A DNA stretch of 50,196 bases from an uncultured Clostridia bacterium (GTDB lineage Bacteria; Bacillota; Clostridia; TANB77; CAG-508), in contig CAKOVI010000012.1 in the NCBI GenBank assembly GCA_934121905.1, positions 1 to 50,196 of the forward strand. Direction: 5' to 3'. Positions 27,730-37,056 of this stretch are shown in pieces. How positions within the stretch are numbered: the stretch's first letter is position 1; each line of letters starts with the position of its first letter. Position numbers and translations under genes: made by a program. The notes beneath the pieces are model-generated. The model was not told the DNA's origin, ran no database searches, and saw only the letters and a list, made by a program, of their open reading frames with translations.

Positions 27730-29428
27730 TTATATAGATTTCATTACATCTTTTAAATTTATTTGGATACTATCTACTCCATTAAAAGAATTTATTTCCA
27801 AATTTCCTGCTACATCTACTTTGTCTCCAATTGTAAATTCTGATGCAAAATGGCCTAAGTTAAATCCTATCGCATTTACATATGTATTGTTGTTACTTTT
27901 TAAACTTAATTTTAAGTGTTTTCCATCTGTTAGACTTCTAATTGACTGAATTTTTAAGCCTTTAAATGCAAATATAGGCTGAGTATTTGCTTCCCCAAAT
28001 GGTTCTAGCAAAGATAAGCTTTCTACCATTTGTTTATTTATATCGTCTATATTTAATAATGCATCAATATTTAAAACAGGTACAAAACTTGAGATATCCG
28101 CTTCTTTTGCAAGCTTTAAAAATTCTTCCTTAAAATTCTCAAAATTATCTTTAGCAACACTTACTCCAACAGCCATACTGTGCCCACCAAATCCTGCTAA
28201 AAAATCCTTACATTTCATTAAAGTATCATGTAAATCAAAACCTTGGATACTTCTTCCTGAACCTTTACCTATATCTTTATCATCCTCAAAGCAAATTAAA
28301 ATAGAAGGTTTATAATACATCTCTGTTATTTTAGATGCTACAATTCCTATAACACCACTATGCCATCCACTTCCACCTAAAATTATACAATCTTCATTTT
28401 CAAGGTGTTTTTCCTTAATTTGCTCATTAGCATCCTCGAATATGTATTTTTCTTGTAATTGTCTTTCATTATTAAATTCTTTTATTTCTCCTGCAAGTTT
28501 GGTTGCTTTCTCAAAATCATTTTCAAGCAAAAGATTTAATGCTTTATAGCTATGTCCCATTCTACCACAAGCATTAATTCTTGGTGCTACTCCAAACGAT
28601 ATTGCTGTTGAATCTATTTTATTATATCCGTATTTCGTTCAAAATCGCTTTTAAGCCAATATTTTTAGTACACCTTACAAGTTTTAAGCCTAGTTTTGTT
28701 ATAACTCTATTTTCGTCTACCAAAGGCACTATATCTGAAATTGTACCAATTGCTACTATATCTAAATATTTTAAATATTCCTTTTCATCTAAATTCATTT
28801 TAATGCTTATAGCTTGTGCAAATTTAAAAGCAACTCCAACTCCTGCAAGTTCTCTAAATGGATATTGGTTGTCTTTTCTTTTACAATCTACAACAGCAAG
28901 TGCATCTGGTAAAGTTTCTGCTGGTTCGTGGTGGTCTGTTACAATTGTTTCTATTCCAAATGTTTTTGCATATTCAATTTCCTCATTTCCTGTAATTCCA
29001 CAGTCTACAGTTATCATTAAAGTATAGTTTTCGTTAGCTATTTTTTCTACCGCTTCTTTATTTAATCCATAACCTTCTTTTAATCTATTAGGAATATAGT
29101 TTCCAACCTCTAATCCTCTGTCTTTTAAAAAACTTTTTAAAACTGTTGAACTTGTTATTCCATCTACATCATAGTCCCCGAATATAATTGTTTTTTCTTT
29201 GTTTTCAATCGCTTTTAATATCCTTTGAACTGCTTTTTCCATGTCAGGCATTTGGAATGGGTCATGAAAGTCATGTCTATTGGGATTTAAGAATATTTCC
29301 GCATTTTCTTGTGTTACTCCTCTATTTGCCAGTATTTCGGAAATTAGGCTATTTAGACCATATTTTTGTTGTAAGTTTATAGCTTCTTGTTTATTTTCGT
29401 TTTCATAGTATTTCCATTTCTTTCTCAT
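27730..29428 (-). CDS. recJ: Single-strand DNA exonuclease RecJ, read through one CGGA site
   Basis: 5'-3' single-strand exonuclease in recombination and repair. DHH motifs: FGDYDVDGITS, VDCGI, TDHHEPA; DHHA1: FLAGFGGHSMAVGVS; C-terminal OB domain to FNGVDSIQINLKD. The frame is broken by one CGG at 28630-28628: GAA ATA C GGA TAT AAT. Reading CGGA as Gly gives NEIGYNKIDSTAISFGVAPR, then INACGRMG, the expected RecJ linker, and 565 residues (1699 minus one divides by three). In plain triplets it would stop two codons after the CGG and the second half would be a separate ORF without a ribosome site. First gene of recJ-rel-MBL. Confidence 0.92.
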
Positions 29429-29503
29429 TTCTTTTCCTTTCGTTAGATTAATCTTTGAGTCTCATTTTACTACATTGGATAAAAAATAGCAATAGATTAT
29501 TTT

Positions 29504-29548
29504 GTATTGGGGACGGTTCTTGCAGCTCAAAAGAACCGTCCCCAATAC
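29504..29548. repeat. GGGGACGGTTCTT palindrome
   Basis: Perfect 18-bp stem (29504-29521 with 29531-29548) around GGGGACGGTTCTT and AAGAACCGTCCCC, loop of 9. It lies between the tandem-pair genes and the recJ leader. The same core recurs at 40654-40711, and a GGACCGG variant at 34647-34714 and 9200-9262. It may also end transcription of the gene at 29633-30076. Confidence 0.85.
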
Positions 29549-29632
29549 GAAAAAAAGAAGGCTCCGCTTTTATCAAACAGAGCTTTCTTTTTTTATTTCA
29601 CTTAATTTTTCTCAAAAAACGACTTTTTTCTT

Positions 29633-30076
29633 TTATGGATTTTCAGGAAAAGGCATTGCCTTTTTATGATACCTAATTTCATAAATACCTTTCATAGACA
29701 ATATCATATGTAGTGTATTTTCATATTCTTGTAATAGATTTATATTTTTTTCTCTTTCATCTTTCGACAGTTTATAACACTTTTCTGCAAGTTGATTTGC
29801 CAATTTTATTTTCTTTTCTAATTCTTTGTCTAGTTGTTCATCTGTCTTATCTTTGTATTTATCATAATCGACAATGAAATCTAATTTCTTAAAGAATTTT
29901 ACCTCATGTTCGTCATCAAATTTTAAAAAATCGGAATCTTTGTCAACTATAATTTCTTTAGATACTTTTGCATAAACAGACTCAGGTATATGCATATCAC
30001 TTCGTTTCAGAATCAGTATATCCTGTATTTGGACATATACTACTTCTTTGCCATTTTCTGTGTTAAATAATTTCAT
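29633..30076 (-). CDS. Hypothetical protein, tandem paralog B
   Basis: 147 residues, soluble and charged. Opens MKLFNTENGKEVVYVQIQD; the middle has DEHEVKFFKKLDFIVDYDKY; the rest is helical (long E/K stretch) and it ends in YHKKAMPFPENP. About half the residues match its neighbour at 30160-30678, including the ends, so the pair arose by tandem duplication that also copied the 3' flank (GAGCT..TTTTTTTATTTCACTTA). No known domain. No in-frame CGG here. Confidence 0.6.
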   Translation of the reverse strand: MKLFNTENGKEVVYVQIQDILILKRSDMHIPESVYAKVSKEIIVDKDSDFLKFDDEHEVKFFKKLDFIVDYDKYKDKTDEQLDKELEKKIKLANQLAEKCYKLSKDEREKNINLLQEYENTLHMILSMKGIYEIRYHKKAMPFPENP

Positions 30077-30159
30077 TCTGCTTTCCTCCTACAATTGTAA
30101 TGTGAAAATTTGCCACATGCTATTTTGTTTCACATAGCATAGAGCTCTGTTTTTTTATT

Positions 30160-30678
30160 TCACTTATTTTTTCTCCAAAAGAATAATTTTTCAAAAAATA
30201 GCCTCTTTTGTGGCTGCTCAGGAACCTGTACAAAGTCTGGAAATGGCATTGTCTTTTTGTGATGTTTGATTGCATAAATTTCATCTACAAACTTTATCAT
30301 GTAATTCAAGTTACCACGCTGTTCTATCAGATTCGCATTTTTTTCTCTTTCATTATCTTTCATAGAATTCCATTTCCTTGCAATTTTATTGGACTCATCT
30401 ATAAGCTTATGACATTCTTCTTTTAACTCTTTATCTGTCATCTCCTTGTATTTGTCATAATCGATAATGAATTCTATGTCTTTGAAGAATTTCACTTCAT
30501 GTTCTTCATAAAATCTAAAAAAGTTAAACCGATTCGAATCATCTACAAAGACTGTTCCATCAAACACTTTTATAAAGATTGATGCTGGCATAGGTATAAG
30601 GCTTTGATTTAATTGAACAATGTCTTGCATTTGAACATATACTACTTCCTTGCCGTTTTCTGTGTGAAATAATTTCAT
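30160..30678 (-). CDS. Hypothetical protein, tandem paralog A
   Basis: 172 residues, paralog of the gene just downstream (same MKLF-TENGKEVVYVQ opening, EEHEVKFFKDIEFIIDYDKY, and HKKTMPFPD), with an extra basic tail. Family unknown. Codon 50 is CGG (30531-30529) and is read as a plain triplet: the same frame continues through EEHEVKFF, while a four-base reading would stop soon after. The paralog has no CGG at that place, and the residue falls in a poorly conserved, gapped segment. It is therefore an exception to the CGGN pattern in the native genes. Confidence 0.6.
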   Translation of the reverse strand: MKLFHTENGKEVVYVQMQDIVQLNQSLIPMPASIFIKVFDGTVFVDDSNRFNFFRFYEEHEVKFFKDIEFIIDYDKYKEMTDKELKEECHKLIDESNKIARKWNSMKDNEREKNANLIEQRGNLNYMIKFVDEIYAIKHHKKTMPFPDFVQVPEQPQKRLFFEKLFFWRKNK

Positions 30679-30882
30679 TTTGCTTTCCTCCTTACATTGT
30701 TATACGAGAATTTTTACAGCTGTTTTCTTTATTTCGCATATCTGCGAATAATATATTTAGTATATCATATTTTTATGTTAATTTCTAGTATTTCTCACCT
30801 ATTTTTCTCTTTAGCATAATATAAGGTATATCTTAACCATTTTTAGTAGATAATAATTATTGAAGAAAGGGGTTCATTTGAA

Positions 30883-31740
30883 ATGAAATCTTTATGTATA
30901 AAAACTAACAATAGTAAAGCAATTGATTATCTACTAGATAATTTAAAAAAAATAGATTTGAAAGATGTTTATTTTTCATGCCATAAATTTAATATTTATA
31001 ATAATATTTTTATACATTATAAAGGTAACGACGAAAATTTGTTTTTTAATACAATTTCTAATATTTTGTCTTTTTTAGTTTTGGATATTTATGAAGATAG
31101 TATTACAAGAAATATTTTACAAAAAGAATATTTTTATTTTGATAATTTTGAACAAAGTGTTGTTTTAGATAAATTTTTTGAAAATCGTTTGGAAAGTATT
31201 GAAGATTTTGAGATTAAAGAAAACATTTTGTTTGAAGCTTTTTACGGCTTTTTTAAAAATTGTAAGTCTAATATTTGTTGCAAATTGTATCTAAAAGGTT
31301 TTATTACTTTCAGACTTAAGAAATATATTGATGAATTAGAAGCGGAAATTGATAGTTCTGTTAATCAATATTTGGTTGAAAAAGAGTATCAAGAATTCGT
31401 AGCTTTGCTTAAAGTTTATATTAATTCTGAGGGATATAATTCTGATTTTGTACATTTGATTTATAGGAATAGTAGTAAGAATGTTGAATCGGTTTTATTA
31501 GATAAGAATAGAAACGTTATTGATACTAGCATTTATTTGCTTGGTGCTAAGTATTTGTCTGATATTAGTTTTTCTTCTTCTGATATGATTTTGAATACTC
31601 TTTTGAATTTGCTTCCTAGAAGGATCTTTATTCATTTGGCAGATGTAGATGATGAGGATGAGTTTGTGTGTACTTTGGAGGCTATTTTTGAGGGAAGAGT
31701 TGTGGTTTGTCTAGATGTTGATGTTGGGGTAAAGAAATGA
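30883..31740 (+). CDS. ytxC: YtxC-like sporulation protein
   Basis: 285 residues matching the layout of the putative sporulation protein YtxC: a variable N-terminus, FRLKKYIDELEAEIDSSVNQ in the middle, a helical EYQEFVALLKVYI and the typical C-terminus LNTLLNLLPRRIFIHL followed by LEAIFEGRVVVCLDVD. No membrane segment. GAAAGGGG precedes the ATG. This is the one sporulation gene in the window without an in-frame CGG (TAC GGC, GCG GAA and TCG GTT are out of frame). It ends at a terminator shared with the convergent ATPase gene. Confidence 0.7.
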   Translation: MKSLCIKTNNSKAIDYLLDNLKKIDLKDVYFSCHKFNIYNNIFIHYKGNDENLFFNTISNILSFLVLDIYEDSITRNILQKEYFYFDNFEQSVVLDKFFENRLESIEDFEIKENILFEAFYGFFKNCKSNICCKLYLKGFITFRLKKYIDELEAEIDSSVNQYLVEKEYQEFVALLKVYINSEGYNSDFVHLIYRNSSKNVESVLLDKNRNVIDTSIYLLGAKYLSDISFSSSDMILNTLLNLLPRRIFIHLADVDDEDEFVCTLEAIFEGRVVVCLDVDVGVKK

Positions 31741-31760
31741 TTTTGAAATATATAAAAAAT

Positions 31761-31795
31761 AAAATAGTTAGAATTTTAAATCTTCTAACTATTTT
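31761..31795. terminator. Bidirectional terminator between ytxC and the AAA ATPase
   Basis: AAAATAGTTAGAA (31761-31773) pairs with TTCTAACTATTTT (31783-31795); A/T runs on both sides serve both convergent genes. Confidence 0.8.
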
Positions 31796-31805
31796 TGTAT
31801 TAATT

Positions 31806-33107
31806 TCACTTAATAAGAAATACAGCATACAAAGGCACAGACTTAATATTATTAGCAAATCCAAAATTTTTAGTAGAAACTCTAATAGCATACTTAGGAT
31901 TATATCTCTTCATATAAATTCCTAAACTCTTGCTTCCAACATTATCGTCACCTTTAACTTCAATTGGAATTATTCCATCATCATTGTATAATATAAAATC
32001 AACTTCGGCTTGATTTCCTGATTCCCAATACATCAAATTATTTGAATTTACAACCAACTGTGTTGCAACATAATTTTCAGCAATAATTCCTTTATATTGT
32101 AGCAAATTATCTAATATAATGTCATTATACTTTACTTGCAACATATTTAATAAAATTCCAGTATCACTTAAATACAATTTAAAATGGTCGTCAATAGCAA
32201 AACCTAGTGGCGGAATTTCTACCTTATTCAATATTACACTCTTATGAACCATTGTACTAGATAATAGCCAGTTTAAAGCCGTTTCATAATCTCTTTTCCT
32301 TGCATTGGAAGAAATCTTTCCATATTGAAATTTATTGCTCATATTTCCTAGTTGAGACGGAATTGATTTATATACTTCTTCTATTTTAACTGCTTCGAAT
32401 TTATTTGTTACATATTTGTTCATATCATTCAAATATGATTTATAAATATCTTCTATTATACTATTGTCAAATTTTAATATATTTTTATCATTTTCTAACA
32501 AATTCTTTACAGCCTCTGGCATTCCGCCTACACATAAATACAATCTATATAAGTTTAAAGCTTTTTCGTGTAATACCGAATCCATTGCTATATTGTTTTC
32601 ATAACATTTTTCTATTTCATTTATTAAAGCTATATTTCCATTGGCAATTAAAAATTCTTCAAAATCCATAGGATACATATTAAGCATTTTAACTTTGCCT
32701 ACTGGAAATGATGAATGCATTCTTTTTAGTTTGACGCCAAGTAAGCTACCTGCACATATTATTTTAAATGGTTCTTCTGCTTCATTAAAATATTTTAACG
32801 CTCCTATTAGTTCTTCACATTCTTGTATTTCATCAAAAAATATAATGGTATTTTCTAAATCTATGTCTTTATCTAAATAAATTTCCATTCTCTTAAATTT
32901 ATCCCTAGTACTAATTTTTTCTTCAAATATTTTTATTATTTCTGTTTGTTCTAATAGATTTATATACACATAATCTTTAAATTCGTTTTTACAAAATTCA
33001 TTTATAATATATGTTTTTCCAATTTGTCTTGCTCCAATTACCATTAAAGGTTTTTGTATATTAGTGTTCTTCCAATTTAATAATTCATTATAAATCTTTC
33101 TTTTCAT
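31806..33107 (-). CDS. AAA ATPase with DUF4143 domain
   Basis: AAA_14 ATPase (~433 residues from ATG 33107). Walker A GARQIGKTYIINEF (residues ~23-36), Walker B TIIFFDEIQECEEL, sensor region ICAGSLLGVKL; C-terminal DUF4143 nuclease-like domain with ESGNQAEVDFILY and IIPIEVKGDD, a PD-(D/E)xK-type D..ExK pattern. AGGAGG lies 7 bases before ATG 33107, one base before ATG 33113. These accessory proteins are common and variable in bacteria and archaea, with an unclear role. Three direct repeats precede its promoter. Confidence 0.85.
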   Translation of the reverse strand: MKRKIYNELLNWKNTNIQKPLMVIGARQIGKTYIINEFCKNEFKDYVYINLLEQTEIIKIFEEKISTRDKFKRMEIYLDKDIDLENTIIFFDEIQECEELIGALKYFNEAEEPFKIICAGSLLGVKLKRMHSSFPVGKVKMLNMYPMDFEEFLIANGNIALINEIEKCYENNIAMDSVLHEKALNLYRLYLCVGGMPEAVKNLLENDKNILKFDNSIIEDIYKSYLNDMNKYVTNKFEAVKIEEVYKSIPSQLGNMSNKFQYGKISSNARKRDYETALNWLLSSTMVHKSVILNKVEIPPLGFAIDDHFKLYLSDTGILLNMLQVKYNDIILDNLLQYKGIIAENYVATQLVVNSNNLMYWESGNQAEVDFILYNDDGIIPIEVKGDDNVGSKSLGIYMKRYNPKYAIRVSTKNFGFANNIKSVPLYAVFLIK

Positions 33108-33126
33108 AAGCATGCCTCCTATTTGT

Positions 33127-33155
33127 AGTATACTATTTTTTTTATTAAAAGTCAA
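33127..33155 (-). promoter_or_regulatory. Promoter of the AAA/DUF4143 gene
   Basis: TTGACT (33150-33155), 17-base spacer, TATACT (33127-33132). The start of transcription falls only a few bases before AGGAGG, so the leader is very short. Confidence 0.75.
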
Positions 33156-33161
33156 TCAAGT

Positions 33162-33242
33162 TTCACGTTTTTGGCACATCATTTTGTAAAGTTCTTCACG
33201 TTTTTGATAGATGTTTTTATAAAAAGTTTCACGTTTTTGATA
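33162..33242. repeat. Three direct repeats with exact 33-bp spacing
   Basis: TTCACGTTTTTGATA (minus: TATCAAAAACGTGAA) at 33195-33209 and 33228-33242, with a near copy ending GGCA at 33162-33176. Start-to-start spacing is 33 and 33 bases, about three helical turns. They lie just upstream of the -35 box of the AAA/DUF4143 gene, like an operator or iteron set. Confidence 0.8.
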
Positions 33243-33326
33243 CTAAGAGCTTTTTATCTAATAATTTTCTTTCGAAAAATCCACCTAAAAAGTTCTTTTT
33301 TCTCCCCATTCTAATACTATTAAACT

Positions 33327-34650
33327 ATGAAAAGATTTAAAGTATTTATATTAAACTCACTCCTAATGGTAGGAAGCTCACTATTCCTCCAAATAATAAG
33401 ACTAGTCTTCAACATCTACATTTCAAACCAAATAGAAAGAGAAGCACTTGGAGTATTCCAATTAATAATGACCGCATATATGTTCGGTATCACACTTGCC
33501 GCTTCTCGGAATAAACATAACATCAACCAGAATAGTATCAGAAGAACTAGCAATAGGAAATAACCAAGGAATAAAAAAATCCATAATAAAATGTATAATT
33601 ATAAGCCTATCATTTGGTTTTATAGCATGTATAATATTTTGTTTAAATGCATCTTTTATAGCCAAGATTTGTTTTCATAGCAAAGTTGGCAATTCAGTTG
33701 TATACCTAATATCAATTGCACTTCCAATGATTGCAATATCAAGCTGTATATCAGGCTATTTCACAGCAGTAAGAAGAGTTTATAAATCTGTACTTGCAAA
33801 TTTTTTAGAATATATTGCTAAAATTATTATAACTATTTTTTTACTAAAAAAATATATACCGACAGGAAATATAGAAAATATATGTTTTGCATTAATCTTA
33901 GGCGATGTTTTATCTGAGGTTTGTTCTTTTACATATAATATATTTGTTTTTATATTTGACCTAAACACGAAAATTGATAATACTTGTACAGTTAAAAATA
34001 ATCATTTCTTACATAGAATTTTTAGAATTTTACTACCTGTTGCTTTTACATCTTACATCCGCTCAGGACTTTCAACATTAAAGCAACTTATTATTCCATC
34101 CAGCTTAGAAAAAAATGGAATAAATTGCGAAGCGGCTCTTGCCGAATACGGTACAATAACAGGTATGGCAATGCCAATTGTACTTTTTCCTGCTACATTT
34201 TTAACTGCTGTTTCTGGTCTCTTAATACCAGAGTTTTCTAGATATTATGTAAAAAAAGATTACTTAAAGATAAAAAAATATTCTGATAAATTAATAATAG
34301 GCTCATTCTTATTTGCCTTGTTCTTGACATTTCTTTATATTATTTTTGGAAATAAATTAGGTGAAATTATTTATAATGATACTCAAGTTGGAATTTATAT
34401 AAAAATGTTTGCTCCACTTATTCCTTTTATGTATGTCGATATTGTTGTTGATAATATCCTAAAAGGGTTAGATGCTCAAGTTAATGTCCTTTTTATTAAT
34501 ATTATTGATTTATTAGTTAGTATTAGCTTTATTTTCTTTTTTGTTCCTGCCTTTGGAATTAAAGGTTTTATTGCTTCTATTTTTGCTAGTGAAATTTTGA
34601 ATTTTGGACTTAGTTTGAAGAAATTATTGGATTTGGAGAAAAGTTGGTGA
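33327..34650 (+). CDS. SpoVB-like lipid flippase (MVF/MATE family), read through one CGGA site
   Basis: Polytopic membrane protein (about 13 segments) of the polysaccharide-transport/MurJ-like group; in spore formers SpoVB moves lipid-linked cell-wall precursors for the cortex. The frame breaks at CGG 33507-33509 in GCT TCT C GGA ATA AAC. Reading CGGA as Gly gives ITLAASGINITSTRIVSEEL, the conserved TxSGI..A/S.RLVAE region of this family, and 440 residues (1324 minus one divides by three). Without it the first product ends 18 codons later. No clear ribosome site precedes ATG 33327. Its TGA stop lies inside a palindrome. Confidence 0.85.
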
Positions 34651-34714
34651 CCCATTTGGACCGGTTCTTTTTGGGTTCGTTTTAACCCAAAAAGAACCGG
34701 TCCAAATGGGTCAC
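34647..34714. repeat. 31-bp-arm GGACCGGTTCTTTTT palindrome shared by two convergent genes
   Basis: Perfect inverted repeat 34647-34677 with 34684-34714 and loop of 6. The TGA at each end of the stem provides the stop codon of the flippase gene (34648-34650, plus) and of rlmN (34711-34713, minus). Acts as a bidirectional terminator; same repeat family as at 9200, 29504 and 40654. Confidence 0.9.
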
Positions 34715-35730
34715 AAATTTTTCCTCCTAAGTTGCCCACAAGCAGCATCAATATCAGACCCTAGTTCACGCCTAACTGTTGCAACAATACCATGGTCATT
34801 CAAGTAATCTCTAAATTTCAAAATATTCTCATTTGAACTCTTATCAAACTTACCATTTTCAATTTTATTAATAGGAATTAAATTTACATGGCAAATCATA
34901 CCTTTAAGTAATTTTACTAACTGTTTAGCATCATCTAAATTGTCATTATTATCCTTAGCTAGTGCATATTCAAAAGAAATTCTTCTGTTAGTTGTTTTAA
35001 TATAATCCTTACAAGCCTTCATCAATTCTTCAATATTATACCTGTTATTTACTGGCATCATAGAGCTTCTTTTCTCATCGGTTGTTGCGTGTAAAGAAAT
35101 AGATAAAGTACATTGAATATTTTCTTCTGCTAATTTATAAATCATTGGAACTAATCCACTTGTTGATACACTAATATGTCTTGCACCAATATTGATTCCT
35201 TTGGGATTATTTATAATCCTAATAGCATTTACAACATTGTCATAATTATCCAATGGCTCCCCTATTCCCATAAATACCACATTTGAAATCTTTATATTTT
35301 CATCTCTTTCTACAGCTAAAAGTTCTTCCACAATTTCTCCTGATGTTAGACTTCTAATAAATGCAATTCCTGTTGAAGCGCAAAATTTACAGCCCATTTT
35401 ACATCCTATTTGAGATGATACACATAAACTATATCCGTGATGATATTTCATTAAAACTGTTTCTATTGCATTTCCATCTAATACATCAAATAAGTATTTT
35501 ATTGTTCCATCAGATGCAACTTGTTTTCTTAAAATATTAAAAATACATAATGTGTAATTTTGTTTTAATTTTTCTCTTAAATCTAACGATAGATTTGTCA
35601 TATCATCAAATGATGTGACATTTTCTCTATAAATCCAATTAAATATTTGTTCCGCTCTATATGGCTTTTCGCCCATATCTATTAGTTCTTGTTTTAATTC
35701 TTCTAAATTATAATCTTTTATATTTTTCAT
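34711..35730 (-). CDS. rlmN: 23S rRNA (adenine-2503)-C2 methyltransferase RlmN
   Basis: Radical SAM enzyme that methylates A2503 of 23S rRNA and A37 of some tRNAs. CKMGCKFCAST is the CxxxCxxC iron-sulfur motif; FMGIGEPLDNYDNVV and ISLHATTDEKRSSMMPVN are typical; the C-terminal DIDAACGQL holds the methyl-carrier Cys. 339 residues; GGAGG precedes the ATG. It converges with the flippase gene and ends in the shared palindrome. Confidence 0.96.
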   Translation of the reverse strand: MKNIKDYNLEELKQELIDMGEKPYRAEQIFNWIYRENVTSFDDMTNLSLDLREKLKQNYTLCIFNILRKQVASDGTIKYLFDVLDGNAIETVLMKYHHGYSLCVSSQIGCKMGCKFCASTGIAFIRSLTSGEIVEELLAVERDENIKISNVVFMGIGEPLDNYDNVVNAIRIINNPKGINIGARHISVSTSGLVPMIYKLAEENIQCTLSISLHATTDEKRSSMMPVNNRYNIEELMKACKDYIKTTNRRISFEYALAKDNNDNLDDAKQLVKLLKGMICHVNLIPINKIENGKFDKSSNENILKFRDYLNDHGIVATVRRELGSDIDAACGQLRRKNL

Positions 35731-35781
35731 ATTTCCTCCAAAATCTTCTATATTATAATATATTTATGTCTAAAAATCAAC

Positions 35782-35810
35782 TTGACATATATGAAAAAAA
35801 ACTATATATT
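35782..35810 (+). promoter_or_regulatory. Promoter of the bactofilin-like/PBP operon
   Basis: TTGACA (35782-35787), 17-base spacer, TATATT (35805-35810), about 30 bases before the GGAGG and ATG at 35846. Confidence 0.75.
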
Positions 35811-35845
35811 AAAATAAATTTTATTTAGAAGGAGGAAATATATTT

Positions 35846-37033
35846 ATGAAAAATATATTAAGAAATTTTTTAATTATTTTTATTGTATTTTCATTGATTA
35901 TAAGTGTATCATCAATATCGCACGCTGAAAATAATACAAATGTCAATTATGATGATGAAATTATGCTTTTAGATAATAACGAAGAAAATACATCTATTAA
36001 TGATGATTCCGAAAAAGATGAAGATGAATCATCACAAGTTGTTACAACCGAAAATATAGTAACCACAAATTATTACTATACTGGTTCTAAAGATGTAACA
36101 ATTAGCAACTATATTCAAGGAGATGCATTTATTTGTACATCTGGTTCAGTTACTATAAGTTCAACCATAAAAGGTAATGCATTTATCTGTGCTTCTTCTG
36201 TAACCATAGATGGTTATGGATATATCGAAGGTTCTTTATTTAATGTGTCTAAAGAACTAAATTTACTTGGTTCTGTTGATTATAATGTTTACAATGTTTC
36301 TAGCAAATTCAATTTTGACGGAAATATCGATTATTCATTAAACACTATCTCTGAAGATTCTAATGTAACAGGTTCTATTTTAAGAGACGCAAATATTTCA
36401 AGTAAAAAATTACAAATTTCAGATGATGCCTCTATTAGCGGAAACTTAAATTACTCGTCAAAAAATGAAGTTAATGTTCCAGAAGATGTTGTTTCAGGAA
36501 ATGTTAATTTTGAAAAAGTTTCAGAAACTGAAGCATCAACATCTAGTAAAATAATAAGCTTTATTATATCTGCCATTTCTTACAGCTTACTTGTAATTGT
36601 TCTATTCTTAATCTGTAAATGGCTTAAATGTAAATTTATTGAAGAATATCCAAATATGGTATCAAATTTACCTAAATATTTGCTAATTGGATTACTTGCT
36701 TTAATTTTAACACCAGTTGCTAGTATTTTATTGTTAGCTTTAAAAATTACAGCTAACATATCAGTTTTACTTATTACTTTATATTTTGCTTTACTTTTAG
36801 TAGCTTCATGTAGTACCATTATTGTAATTTCAAAAATTGCTAGCGAAAAATTACAGCCTAAATTTTCTAAGATAAATAATACAGTTTTAACTATTATTTC
36901 TATTGTAGTTTTAAGTATTGTTTATAAACTTATAAAACTTATACCAGTATTTGGAACAATTATAACACTTGCATTAGTAATGGTCGGAATTGGACTTTTA
37001 ATTAAGTCTATTATTCCCCAAAAACAACACTAA
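35846..37033 (+). CDS. Exported bactofilin-like beta-helix protein with membrane domain
   Basis: 395 residues. Signal peptide (~1-28, ending SISHAEN), acidic linker (~30-75), a beta-helical region (~85-225) with repeats such as VTISNYIQGDAFICTSGSVT and VTIDGYGYIEGSLFNVSK, resembling polymer-forming bactofilin modules, then about four membrane segments (~238-258, 275-300, 305-330, 350-390). It precedes a class A PBP by 23 bases, suggesting a cell-envelope role, perhaps scaffolding. The bactofilin likeness is by pattern only. AGAAGGAGG precedes the ATG. Confidence 0.6.
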   Translation: MKNILRNFLIIFIVFSLIISVSSISHAENNTNVNYDDEIMLLDNNEENTSINDDSEKDEDESSQVVTTENIVTTNYYYTGSKDVTISNYIQGDAFICTSGSVTISSTIKGNAFICASSVTIDGYGYIEGSLFNVSKELNLLGSVDYNVYNVSSKFNFDGNIDYSLNTISEDSNVTGSILRDANISSKKLQISDDASISGNLNYSSKNEVNVPEDVVSGNVNFEKVSETEASTSSKIISFIISAISYSLLVIVLFLICKWLKCKFIEEYPNMVSNLPKYLLIGLLALILTPVASILLLALKITANISVLLITLYFALLLVASCSTIIVISKIASEKLQPKFSKINNTVLTIISIVVLSIVYKLIKLIPVFGTIITLALVMVGIGLLIKSIIPQKQH

Positions 37034-37056
37034 TTGTAAAAAGAAAGGTATTTTTA

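Noticed and set aside
22076..29428. Treating ytvI, spoIIP and recJ as ordinary frameshift pseudogenes or sequencing errors
   Set aside because: All breaks have the same form, strand and codon phase (CGGN for Gly) in genes on both strands, with no other damage. Kept as recoded genes, though read-level proof is still lacking.
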